Below, one piece after another: positions 6,194 to 13,770 of a DNA stretch of 20,797 nt. Position 1 is the first letter of the stretch. Each line of letters starts with the position of its first letter. The position numbers were made by a program, and so were the translations under genes. Source of the DNA: an uncultured Oscillibacter sp. (GTDB lineage: Bacteria > Bacillota > Clostridia > Oscillospirales > Oscillospiraceae); contig CAJTJA010000042.1 in the NCBI GenBank assembly GCA_910576845.1, positions 1-20,797 on the forward strand, given 5' to 3'. The notes under the pieces are model-generated. The model did not search any database. It worked only from the letters and a program-made list of their open reading frames with translations, and had not been told where the DNA came from.

Positions 6194-7597
6194 ATGCAAC
6201 AATTTAAGCCAGTTACCAAACAGGACGCCGCTAAACTGCGGCGCTATTACAAGGACTGCAATTACGGCCTCTGTGAATACTCTCTTGGCACCAAGCTGAT
6301 GTGGAAAAAAGTACTCCACCCCGCCTGGGCAGAGATTGCAGGCTGTCTGGTGGTCCGCAACCGGGATGCGGGCGGCTGGAATTTCGACTACCCCGTCCCT
6401 GGTCCGGAGGGAGATGTGGACGCAGCTCTTGCAGCCATTGAGGCCTATTGCCTGGAGGCGGGACAGCTTCCAGTGATTTCCATGGTGCCGGAGAGTAAAG
6501 CCGGGAAACTGCTGAGCCGGTATCCCTATGTCCGAGTCAGTGACATTCGCACCTGGAGGGACTATGTATACTACCGGGAAGACCTCCAATATTTTACAGG
6601 CCGGCGCTACTCCGGCCAGCGGAACCACATCAAAAAATTCCGGGCCCAGTGGCCGGAGGCGGATGTCCGCCCCCTGACAGCGGCGGATGAACCCGCCATT
6701 TGCCAGTTCTGGCAGGACTATGAGGCGGAGTTCCCAAAGGGAGATAACGCCAAGGCAAGAGACGAGCTGGCGCTGGCAAAAAAGATGCTGAAACTGGCAG
6801 GAAAACCCTGGTTTACTGCCGGAGGGCTTTTTGACGGGGACAAGCTCATTGCCCTGGCGCTGGCGGAACGCTGCGGGGATACGCTGATTATCCACATCGA
6901 AAAGGCGCTGTACTCCTATACCGGAATATATCCTACCTTTGTTCAGGCCTTTGCCGCCGCCTTTGGCGGGAACTGTCAGTGGCTCAACCGGGAGGACGAC
7001 GCAGCGGACAAAGGCCTTCGGACATCCAAGCTCCAGTATGGTCCCGCCAAGCTGGCCCCCAAGTACCGCTTTGAGCCTATGAACGAGCTGATGCGCCACA
7101 TCACGGTAATCCCCAAAGTGGAAACCCCCCGGCTGACCCTCTCCGCCTTGACGGAAAAGGACATTCCCGCATATAACGCTCTGGTTTTGGACCAGGAGCG
7201 GAACCGCTGGTGGGGTTATGACGATGTGGCCGGCCTGAGCGGCCCGGTAGAGAAGCAAAGCTTTTTCAACGTGGCAAAGCGAGACTTTGAGAACCGTTTG
7301 GCGGTGAACTTCGCCGTCCGCCTGGATGGGAAGCTCATTGGTGAAGCGGTGCTCTACAACTTTGACTGCCGGGGCGGCGCAGAGCTGGGCTGCCGGATCG
7401 ACAAAGCATATGCCGGGAACGGTTACGGTGCGGAGGCCTTCACCGCAGCGGCGGAATGGGGACTCTACAAGCTCCACCTGGGCCGGGTATTCGCCAAGTG
7501 CTTTAAGGAAAATCAGGCTTCTTACCAAATGCTGTCCTCCTGCATGCGGCGCAGCGGGGAGGATCAGACGTATTTTTATTTTGAGAAACTGGTGTAA
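6194..7597 (+). CDS. DUF2156 (LPG synthase C-terminal-like) protein fused to a GNAT acetyltransferase
   Basis: This is a 467-residue two-domain protein. Residues 1-295 match the DUF2156 family, related to the catalytic part of phosphatidylglycerol lysyltransferase and itself a double GNAT fold. The signatures are DYVYYREDLQYFTGRRYSGQ then RNHIKKF (123-149) and the end motif NREDDAADKGLRTSKLQYGP (265-284). Residues 312-467 are a RimJ/RimL-type GNAT domain (TPRLTLSAL at its start, acetyl-CoA loop AGNGYGAEA at 407-415). No membrane segment is present, so it should be cytosolic. ATG 6194 is preferred over ATG 6185 because GAGGA (6180-6184) is 9 nt from it and touches the other. The acceptor substrate is unknown. 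It has its own promoter and terminator. Confidence 0.88.
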   Translation: MQQFKPVTKQDAAKLRRYYKDCNYGLCEYSLGTKLMWKKVLHPAWAEIAGCLVVRNRDAGGWNFDYPVPGPEGDVDAALAAIEAYCLEAGQLPVISMVPESKAGKLLSRYPYVRVSDIRTWRDYVYYREDLQYFTGRRYSGQRNHIKKFRAQWPEADVRPLTAADEPAICQFWQDYEAEFPKGDNAKARDELALAKKMLKLAGKPWFTAGGLFDGDKLIALALAERCGDTLIIHIEKALYSYTGIYPTFVQAFAAAFGGNCQWLNREDDAADKGLRTSKLQYGPAKLAPKYRFEPMNELMRHITVIPKVETPRLTLSALTEKDIPAYNALVLDQERNRWWGYDDVAGLSGPVEKQSFFNVAKRDFENRLAVNFAVRLDGKLIGEAVLYNFDCRGGAELGCRIDKAYAGNGYGAEAFTAAAEWGLYKLHLGRVFAKCFKENQASYQMLSSCMRRSGEDQTYFYFEKLV

Positions 7598-7682
7598 GCC
7601 GGTCCGAAACCGGAATACTTCGCTGTTTTCCGCTGTAGGAATGGAAGCTCGCAGAAAACACGCCGGCAAGGCAAAAGAAAAA

Positions 7683-7722
7683 GGCGTCCGCTGCCGGCTT
7701 TTGCCGCGGCGGGCGCCCTTTT
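7683..7722 (+). terminator. Intrinsic terminator after the DUF2156-GNAT gene
   Basis: Arms GGCGTCCGC (7683-7691) and GCGGGCGCC (7709-7717) pair over 9 bp with one G-U. An inner CGGC/GCCG hairpin caps the stem, and TTTT follows at 7719-7722. Confidence 0.75.
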
Positions 7723-7786
7723 CACGATTCCGCATATTCGCGGATTGGATGCTCTGATATTTTTAACGCGGCGCCGATTGAAATTA

Positions 7787-7815
7787 TTAAAGGAATATGT
7801 TACCATAAGTATAAT
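7787..7815 (+). promoter_or_regulatory. Probable promoter of the NACHT gene
   Basis: A perfect TATAAT (7810-7815) has a weak -35 TTAAAG (7787-7792) exactly 17 bp upstream. The -10 ends 33 bp before the ATG at 7849. A weak -35 could mean activator dependence or low basal expression. Confidence 0.6.
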
Positions 7816-7848
7816 GGACCCAGGAAAAACGGCACAGGAGGGATGAAT

Positions 7849-9735
7849 ATGTATGATGTCAGCCCAGCACCGCCGGAACCCGGCCTTATTTCCTTGGCTG
7901 CTCAAAGCGGAGCGCAAAAAGCCGGAGAGAACATTATCAGCCGTGCGCTGGACGCCGTTATTGATTCCACAAAGCGGAAATTCGGAGAAGCCGGCGTTCA
8001 CTTGGGCACCGCGTTCCGCCGCTATCTGGAGAACGCCTCAAAGCGGTACAACCTTATCCGCACCCTGGCCACCGGACCGACGCCGCGCTCCATCATAGGT
8101 CAGGATAATATCTACGTGAGCATAGGCCTTCAGTATCAGGGGAAAGAATACGACACCTCCACAATCGATCCCCTGCTCCGCATCAGCCGCCGGCTGCTGA
8201 TCCTCGGAACCGGCGGAGCGGGAAAATCCATGCTCATGCGCTACTTATTCCTCAATACCGCCAACAGAGGCGAATATGTTCCCATACTGCTCGAGCTGCG
8301 GCGCGTCAGCAATCAGACGCAGGGTCAGATTTCCATTTTGGATCTGATTTATGCCTGCATGCTGGAATATGACGCGCAGCTGCAGAGAGAGCAGCTGGAA
8401 TACAGCCTCCGCCTTGGGAAGTACCTCTTCCTTTTCGACGGCCTGGACGAGGTCAGGGAAACCCTGTCCGGGGAAGCCGCCGAAGCGCTGCAGGCCTTCA
8501 GCGCCAAATACCCCAAAAATCCCTGTATCATTACCTCCCGGCCAAAGGAAAACGCCTCTTTGCTGGAGACGTTCACCATTGTAGAATCCATGCCCCTCAA
8601 AAAGGAACAGGCGGTTTTGCTGGCCTCCAAGATATGGGAGGAGGACGAAAAGACCAAAGAATTCTGCCGCCAGTTAGATGAACTCCTTTACGATAAGCAC
8701 AGGGATTTCGCCGAAAATCCACTGCTGTTATCCATGATGTTCCTCACCTTCATGCGGAACAGTTCCATTCCAGATCATCTGGCTGATTTTTATCAAAAAT
8801 CCTATGACGCGCTGTACAGCGCCCACGACGGCCACGACAAGGGCTGCTACCGCCGGGACTTCTGCTGCAAGGCTCTGGACGAAGGCACATTCAAGCTGAT
8901 TTTTTCTCACTTCTGCTTTCACTCCTATTTTAAGGAAACCTACGAATTCTCCGAATCGGAAATCCTGTCGCTTCTGCAAAAGAGCATCGCCAAAATCGGG
9001 GCCGCAGACACATCTTCCGCCGGTTATTTGACGGACCTGCGAAACGTAGTCTGCATGATTGTCCGGGATGGGGACATTTACCGCTTCTCTCACCGGTCCT
9101 TTCAGGCCTATTTTGCCGCCTGCTATACGTCTCAGGTCCTGTCGGACGAGCAGCAGACAAAGCTATTTCACTCGTATTTGTCTGACGGCAGAACATTTTT
9201 TGAAAGGCAGGACTATTATACGCTGCTTTCGCAGATTGAACCCGAACGCTTTTCCGCCAACGCGCTGGAAGCGGGACTGCGGGAGCTTATGGAGCGCATT
9301 GCCGGCATGGACGACCCCGACGTCTTCCTCCTAAAAACGATGTATCAGGCAGTCAGTTTTCGGGAAAATAACCAGCTGTCCTACACAATTACCTTCCACG
9401 GCGAGGGTCTTTATTATTTCAATATCGTTCAACTGTATACTAGCTGTGCTACCGCCGGAAAGGGCCTGCATCTGCCTTCCGAGGAATACCACCGCCAGCA
9501 TGCCATTGTCAAAGAATTCTTTCAGCGCCAGGGAGTGACGCTTTCCTCCCTTGATTCCTTCAGCCAGATTGACGACTCAACCTGTTTCACGGACGAAGAA
9601 CGGCACGCCTTATATTCCGCGCTTGCGGTAATTGACCGCATCCCTGAAACATGCGCTTCCATCCGCAATTGGCTCAGCGAATTGGACGCCAAACGCGCGT
9701 CGCTGAAGCTTCCCGATTTTATAGACGACCTGTAA
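7849..9735 (+). CDS. NACHT-domain STAND NTPase (bacterial NLR-like), candidate antiphage defence protein
   Basis: This 628-residue protein has a central NACHT module. Walker A is GTGGAGKS (about 120-127), Walker B is LFLFDGLDEV (193-202) with the NACHT-typical extra acidic residues, and the sensor is ITSRP (228-232). The ENPLLLSMM helix follows (289-297), and the winged-helix end motif is FSHRSFQAYFAA (413-424). The N-terminal region of about 115 residues has RYLENASKRYNLIRTL before the NTPase, a layout seen in bacterial NACHT defence proteins. About 200 residues after the NACHT module show no LRR, TPR or WD repeats, so the sensor is short. No nuclease, protease or TIR motif is seen. ATG 7849 is preferred over 7843 because AGGAGG (7836-7841) is 7 nt away. 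The broken histidine kinase lies 69 bp downstream on the same strand. The NTPase family is secure; the defence role is inferred. Confidence 0.88.
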   Translation: MYDVSPAPPEPGLISLAAQSGAQKAGENIISRALDAVIDSTKRKFGEAGVHLGTAFRRYLENASKRYNLIRTLATGPTPRSIIGQDNIYVSIGLQYQGKEYDTSTIDPLLRISRRLLILGTGGAGKSMLMRYLFLNTANRGEYVPILLELRRVSNQTQGQISILDLIYACMLEYDAQLQREQLEYSLRLGKYLFLFDGLDEVRETLSGEAAEALQAFSAKYPKNPCIITSRPKENASLLETFTIVESMPLKKEQAVLLASKIWEEDEKTKEFCRQLDELLYDKHRDFAENPLLLSMMFLTFMRNSSIPDHLADFYQKSYDALYSAHDGHDKGCYRRDFCCKALDEGTFKLIFSHFCFHSYFKETYEFSESEILSLLQKSIAKIGAADTSSAGYLTDLRNVVCMIVRDGDIYRFSHRSFQAYFAACYTSQVLSDEQQTKLFHSYLSDGRTFFERQDYYTLLSQIEPERFSANALEAGLRELMERIAGMDDPDVFLLKTMYQAVSFRENNQLSYTITFHGEGLYYFNIVQLYTSCATAGKGLHLPSEEYHRQHAIVKEFFQRQGVTLSSLDSFSQIDDSTCFTDEERHALYSALAVIDRIPETCASIRNWLSELDAKRASLKLPDFIDDL

Positions 9736-10130
9736 GGGACCGCTTGAAACCACCGCGGCGGAGGGAATCCGCCCGCATGCCGGCACTCAGAATGGGAGGA
9801 TACTATGCCGGCCATAAGGAATATCGCTGTAAAAAACATGAGAAGAATTACTCTGATTATGGTAATAATTATTCTCTGTTTTTCGGCGGTTATCCAGCTG
9901 TCCGGCGCACGGAGAACCAACCGGCAGAACGTTCTCCAAATATTCAGCCAGGTTGAGCAAATTCTGGATGAAAACTCCAGGGAGCTTGAGCGGGTCCAAA
10001 AAGAATATGAGGCCAGACGCCTGGATCACGCGCGGACGGCGGCATATATCGTACAATGCGGAGGCAACAAACAGCGTAGAGGAGCTAAAAAAATAGCCGC
10101 CTATCCGGAAGCCGGCGAAATCCACATTTT

Positions 10131-11306
10131 GACGCAGACGGTGTCATTGTTGCGGGAACGCATCCTGAGTATCGGGGCTATTCGCTTGAATCCGGAGAGC
10201 AGATCGGTTTTTTCAAGCCTCTTCTGGAGGATCAGTTTCTGGAGCTTGTGCAGGATATTCCGCCAAATACTGCGGAGAGCAAGCCGGTTCAATATTCAGC
10301 TCTCTGGAGTGAAAACAGAGGCTTTATCGTACAGGTCGGAATGTACCCGTCCAATGTGCTCCAGGCCACGGAAAATCTGGAGCTCTCTTATATTTTCTCT
10401 CTGCTCAGAACAGGAGTCGGGTACAGCCTCTACGCCATCGATCCAAACACGGAGAAGATAGTGGGCGCAACCGTCGTGTCAGATGTAGGCAAACGTATTT
10501 CCGATGTCGGTTTTCAGGCAGACCAGCTGGAGTTAGACGAGTCTTTCCACGCAAAGCTGGACGGCGTCAGTTCCCACTGCCTGTCAAAAAAAACGGTGAA
10601 AATTATATTGTATGGGCAGCGCCCGCCTCTGATTTTTTACAAGTCTATCGCAGCCAGTGAGATTTTGCTGCTGGCCGGGCTGCTGTTGATTTCCATGATT
10701 TTGGTCTGGGCGGTTACAGGCACCATGAACCCGGCGGTGATCGGCCAAATTAAAAAGATCAATGGGAATCTCCGGGCAATTCAGCACGGAGACATCAAGA
10801 CAAAGGTTGATGTCAGCGACAGCAAAGAATTTTTGGAGCTGAGCATTCACATCAACAGCATGGTTGACAGTCTCCTGCAAAGCTCCGAAAAATTGGAAAT
10901 GAGCGAAAAAATCAAAAGTCAAAAGGAGGAGCTGGAACAGCAGCACGAACAGCTCGAGGCTGCGGTTGAGCATGCGGAAGCGGCAAACAGGGCAAAGTCC
11001 GAATTTTTATTCAATATGTCACATGACATTCGCACACCAATGAACGCCATTCTGGGCTTTACCACCCTCGCCCTGGAAAGCGGCGGCATGGAAACGCAGA
11101 GAGAATACTTGAAAAACATCGACATTTCTTCCAAGCAGCTTCTGGATATTATCAATAACATCCTGGAGCTGTCCAGGATTGAAAATCACAAGATCATGAT
11201 TGGGGAGGACCTGGTTGATGTCCGCAAGACATGCCGCAAGCTGTGCACTATATTTGACAGTGATTTGAAAAAAAGCACATGGATTGTACGGTGGACTTGG
11301 ACATAG
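10131..11306 (+). pseudogene. Histidine kinase fragment: sensor end, TM2, HAMP, HisKA
   Basis: This is the longest open middle part of the broken kinase. It opens in protein-like sequence (DADGVIVAGTHPEYRGYSLE) directly after the T4 frame change and ends out of frame at TGG-rich codons after the A7 run at 11268. Between 10594 and 10632 this frame reads TVKIILYGQRPPL. The next frame reads NGENYIVWAAPASD, which fits the family better, so two compensating indels probably lie here. An internal GTG at 10248 could act as a start only artificially. Confidence 0.6.
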
Positions 11307-12085
11307 AGCATCCGTATATGTACATGGATACAACGCATTATTCACAGATATTCCTGAATATCGTAAGCAACGCCATTAAATATACGCCCCACCGAGGCGC
11401 CGTCTCCATTTCATTCAGGGAACTGCCCGAAGCCGCTCCGGATATCTGTATGCTGGAGACCACTGTCAAGGACAACGGAATTGGCATGTCCGATGAGTTT
11501 TTGTCCCATGCCTATGAGTCCTTTGCCAGGGAACGGACATCTACCGCCAGCGGTATCCAAGGAACCGGCCTGGGACTTGCCATTGTAAAAAATCTGGTTG
11601 ATCTGATGAAGGGCACAATCAGCATCGAGAGCCGGCAGGGCCAGGGCACAGCGGTGACCGTTCGAATTCCTCACAGGCTGGGGGAAAACCCCGCAGAAGA
11701 GACGGGAATAGAATCGGACTTTACACTCTTTGAGGGCAACCGCATTTTATTGGCGGAAGACATCGACATCAATGCCGTGATAGCCACAAAGCTCTTATCC
11801 GGCAGAGGCTTTTCTGTTGAGCGGGCAAAAGACGGCGTAGAGTGCATTGACATGCTGTTAAAGGCAAAAGAAGGTTACTACGACCTGATTCTGATGGATA
11901 TTCAAATGCCGAACATGGATGGATATAAGGCAGCGCAGTCCATCCGGGCGCTGACGGCAAACGCGTTTAAAGAAGACTGCGACAGAGCCGCCGAAGCGGG
12001 CATGAACGGACATATCGCAAAGCCGCTTGACCCGGTCAAAATGTTTCATTCAATTGCGGAAATTCTTGGAAAGGCACAGCCATGA
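11279..12085 (+). pseudogene. Histidine kinase fragment: HATPase and shortened receiver domain
   Basis: This open frame continues the kinase after the A7 run at 11268-11274; codons AAG CAC ATG join it smoothly if one A is restored. It has the ATP-binding N-, G1- and G2-boxes and a receiver with the phospho-acceptor Asp in LILMDIQMPNMDG, but lacks the strand that precedes TANAF. The ATG at 11279 has no ribosome binding site. Confidence 0.6.
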
Positions 12086-12184
12086 AAGGCCGCGCCTGAG
12101 CATATGCGCTGAAATGCAGTTTCCAGCCTTTGCCGGTAATTTTCCTTTTCGTCAGCATACTCCACCCACTTTTTGACATGACGG

Positions 12185-12218
12185 GCCGCCGGAATTTTTA
12201 ATTCCGGCGGCTTTCTTC
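12185..12218 (+). terminator. Intrinsic terminator after the NACHT-kinase module
   Basis: Perfect 11-bp arms GCCGCCGGAAT (12185-12195) and ATTCCGGCGGC (12201-12211) with a 5-nt loop are followed by TTTCTTC. It closes the transcription unit about 100 bp after the kinase stop codon. Confidence 0.85.
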
Positions 12219-12349
12219 TCCCTCCTTCCGGTACTCTCTCCCCAAATCCTCTGCCACCGGAGCAAAGCGCTTTATTTAGAGCAATCGCCCAAAAAAGCGC
12301 CAAAAATTTGTGTAACCAGTAGAATTTGCCACGGTATACCAATCCTTTC

Positions 12350-12378
12350 TTGACTTCTTTCCACAGCGGCGCTATCAT
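12350..12378 (+). promoter_or_regulatory. Promoter of the licT-ptsG unit
   Basis: TTGACT (12350-12355) and TATCAT (12373-12378) are separated by 17 bp. Transcripts would start near 12385 and run through a hairpin (12470-12507) and the first RAT/terminator before licT. A TATTAT at 12546-12551, without a good -35, is a weaker alternative start just before the RAT. Confidence 0.7.
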
Positions 12379-12469
12379 GGGTGCGGATTAAGAACTTGTA
12401 TTTATAAGCGTTGAACACTGTTTGGACCGTACTTCTGCCGTCCAGGGCATCACCAATTCCCCTTGAAAT

Positions 12470-12507
12470 CCGTCAGAATTTTTAAAGGAAAGTTCCTTGT
12501 CTGACGG
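12470..12507. repeat. Extended hairpin in the licT leader
   Basis: The outer arms CCGTCAGA (12470-12477) and TCTGACGG (12500-12507) are exact complements, and the inner arms AAGGAA (12485-12490) and TTCCTT (12493-12498) pair again. No T-run follows on the plus strand, so it is not a simple terminator. It may be an operator or an RNA processing or stability element. Confidence 0.55.
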
Positions 12508-12572
12508 CAAAATCCCTTACTCATTCAGCATTCCACGCTTACGAATATTATGAATACAGGTTCTATATGGTT

Positions 12573-12601
12573 GGAATGTTACCGGATTGCCGGGCTTGAC
12601 C
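12573..12601 (+). promoter_or_regulatory. RAT element 1 (LicT-binding antiterminator) upstream of licT
   Basis: This 29-nt segment begins GGAATGTTACCGG and ends CCGGGCTTGACC. It lines up position by position with the LicT/SacY-type RAT (GGATTGTTACTG ... CAGGCAAAACC), with the two asymmetric internal loops and the ACCGG/CCGGG upper stem pairing. Its 3' end overlaps the 5' arm of the following terminator, so the two folds exclude each other. Confidence 0.75.
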
Positions 12602-12672
12602 GACTCTGTCTGCTCTTGTCTCCGCGCGTTGCTGCCCGTGGGGATATCAGGACGGGGTTGGTCCGTTTTTTT
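12598..12672 (+). terminator. Conditional terminator 1, overlapping RAT 1
   Basis: GACCGAC (12598-12604) pairs with GTTGGTC (12657-12663), with one G-U. An inner stem TCTCCGCG (12619-12626) with CGTGGGGA (12637-12644) helps close it. Seven T (12666-12672) follow and lie just before the licT ribosome binding site. LicT bound to RAT 1 should prevent this fold. Confidence 0.65.
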
Positions 12673-12687
12673 GAGGGGGCAGAGAAT

Positions 12688-13530
12688 ATGCGCGTTAAAA
12701 AAGTAATCAATAACAACATTCTCTGTGTAGTCGACGACAAAGGCAGTGAGATGATTGTCACCGGCAAGGGTTTGGGCTTTCAGCGAAAGATTGGAGAGCG
12801 GGTGAACCCCTCCCTCTTTGAAAAAACCTACCATATGGAGAACAAAGCAGAGCAGCGAAAGCTTCGGGAGCTCTGCCAGCAAATTCCAATTGAACATCTG
12901 CGGCTTACTCAGGATCTGATTGAACATATCAAAACGCAAATCTCCGCTCCGCTGAATGAATCCCTGCTGATTACCTTGGCAGATCACATCAGTTTCGCAA
13001 TTAAGCGCAAGGAAAACGGTGTGGAATTCACAAATCCTCTGGAGGGGGCGATTATGAGCTACTACCCCGCTGAGTACCGGCTGGGCCATTACTGCCTCCG
13101 GATGATTCAAAAGGAGACCCGGACAAACCTGAATCCAAGCGAAGCAGCCTTTATCGCCCTGCATATTGTCAACGCCGAGCTGAACACCAGCATGAGCGTC
13201 ATGTATGACATCACCCAGCTTATAAAAGGAACGCTGGAGGTAGTGGAATACTTCTACCAGAAATCCTTTGACCGTGAATCTCTGGACTTTAACCGTTTCG
13301 TGGTCCATCTGCGCTACTTCGCCCAGCGGCTGTTTCAGGCTTTGCCGGGGGTCTCTGGCTGTTACGATCCGGAGTTTCAGGACATGATTGCCAGCAGCTG
13401 CAGGCAGCATTACAAATGCGCCCAGTGTGTTGGAGAGTATATCAAAAACACTTATCAAAAGGATATCTCCGCTGAGGAATTGATCTACCTGACTATCCAT
13501 CTCAAGCGCATCAACCTGGCGGGCAAGTGA
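12688..13530 (+). CDS. licT: LicT/BglG-family transcriptional antiterminator
   Basis: This is a 280-residue protein. Residues 1-55 are the RNA-binding CAT domain (RVKKVINNNILCVVDDKGSE, GKGLGFQRK), 65-170 PRD1 and 171-280 PRD2. The regulatory histidines sit at the LicT positions: His100 (DHISFAIKR) and His159 (ALHIVNAEL) in PRD1, His207 (VVHLRYFAQRLF) and His271 (LTIHLKR) in PRD2. In this family, the cognate EII phosphorylates PRD1 to inactivate and HPr phosphorylates PRD2 to activate. ATG 12688 is chosen because the CAT domain starts there and GAGGGGG (12673-12679) is 8 nt upstream; an upstream in-frame ATG (12550) would run through the RAT and terminator. Overall it is more like LicT than GlcT, although the permease next to it is of the glucose family. 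Confidence 0.95.
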   Translation: MRVKKVINNNILCVVDDKGSEMIVTGKGLGFQRKIGERVNPSLFEKTYHMENKAEQRKLRELCQQIPIEHLRLTQDLIEHIKTQISAPLNESLLITLADHISFAIKRKENGVEFTNPLEGAIMSYYPAEYRLGHYCLRMIQKETRTNLNPSEAAFIALHIVNAELNTSMSVMYDITQLIKGTLEVVEYFYQKSFDRESLDFNRFVVHLRYFAQRLFQALPGVSGCYDPEFQDMIASSCRQHYKCAQCVGEYIKNTYQKDISAEELIYLTIHLKRINLAGK

Positions 13531-13537
13531 ACACTGC

Positions 13538-13566
13538 GGGATCGTGACCAATTACGGGCGAAACCC
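13538..13566 (+). promoter_or_regulatory. RAT element 2 between licT and the PTS permease gene
   Basis: It begins GGGATCGTGACC and ends CGGGCGAAACCC, the conserved ends of LicT-type RAT sequences. It starts 8 nt after the licT stop codon. The AAACCC at its 3' end is also the first arm of terminator 2, giving the standard either/or fold. Confidence 0.8.
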
Positions 13567-13617
13567 ATGCGGCTTGGGCGGATTGTCTCCGCTCAGGCTG
13601 TATGGGTTTTTATATTT
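13561..13617 (+). terminator. Conditional terminator 2, overlapping RAT 2
   Basis: AAACCCAT (13561-13568) pairs with ATGGGTTT (13602-13609). Inside, GGGCGGA (13576-13582) pairs with TCCGCTC (13588-13594). A T-rich tract (TTTTTATATTT) follows. Without LicT, transcription should stop here, giving licT mRNA but no permease mRNA. Confidence 0.85.
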
Positions 13618-13770
13618 GCAGCCTGCATCCATAACCGTCGAATACTGCCGGACATTTTTTCCATGCCGCGCTGATTTTCTCTGCGCAGTGGAGAAATTTT
13701 CTGTCCCTCCCCCGCTCTGCGATTATGAATGCAGGTTTAAAGCCATACTGTGTGACAAGGAGGAAAATTT

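Larger units (their letters stand above)
9805..12085 (+). pseudogene. Hybrid sensor histidine kinase, disrupted by about six frame changes
   Basis: Pieced together, this is a membrane hybrid kinase: TM1 (ITLIMVIIILCFSAVIQL), an extracytoplasmic sensor, TM2 (ASEILLLAGLLLISMILVWAV), a HAMP-like linker and coiled coil, HisKA with H-box MSHDIRTPMNAILGF (near 11020), HATPase (N-box FLNIVSNAIKYT, G-boxes DNGIGM and GTGLGLAI) and a C-terminal receiver (LILMDIQMPNMDG). The frame changes near 10050, at A7 10087-10093, T4 10127-10130, A8 10586-10593, T6 10633-10638 and A7 11268-11274. The receiver also lacks about 12-16 residues: IRAL runs straight into TANAF, where relatives have a PIIAM-type strand between. 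The start at 9805 has GGGAGG 5 nt upstream. Flanking genes are intact, so decay is more likely than poor sequence, but assembly error at homopolymers remains possible. Confidence 0.85.

Noticed and set aside
6125..7735. Long minus-strand open frame opposite the DUF2156-GNAT gene
   Set aside because: It has no ribosome binding site and no recognisable motif; the plus strand carries clear family signatures.
10248..10250. Internal GTG as the start of a separate kinase gene
   Set aside because: Protein-like sequence continues upstream in the same frame and in the neighbouring frame, so this is the middle of a broken gene.
12403..12416. Possible CcpA cre site downstream of the licT promoter
   Set aside because: It matches the core AAGCG but misses about three conserved positions of the consensus, so it is not called.
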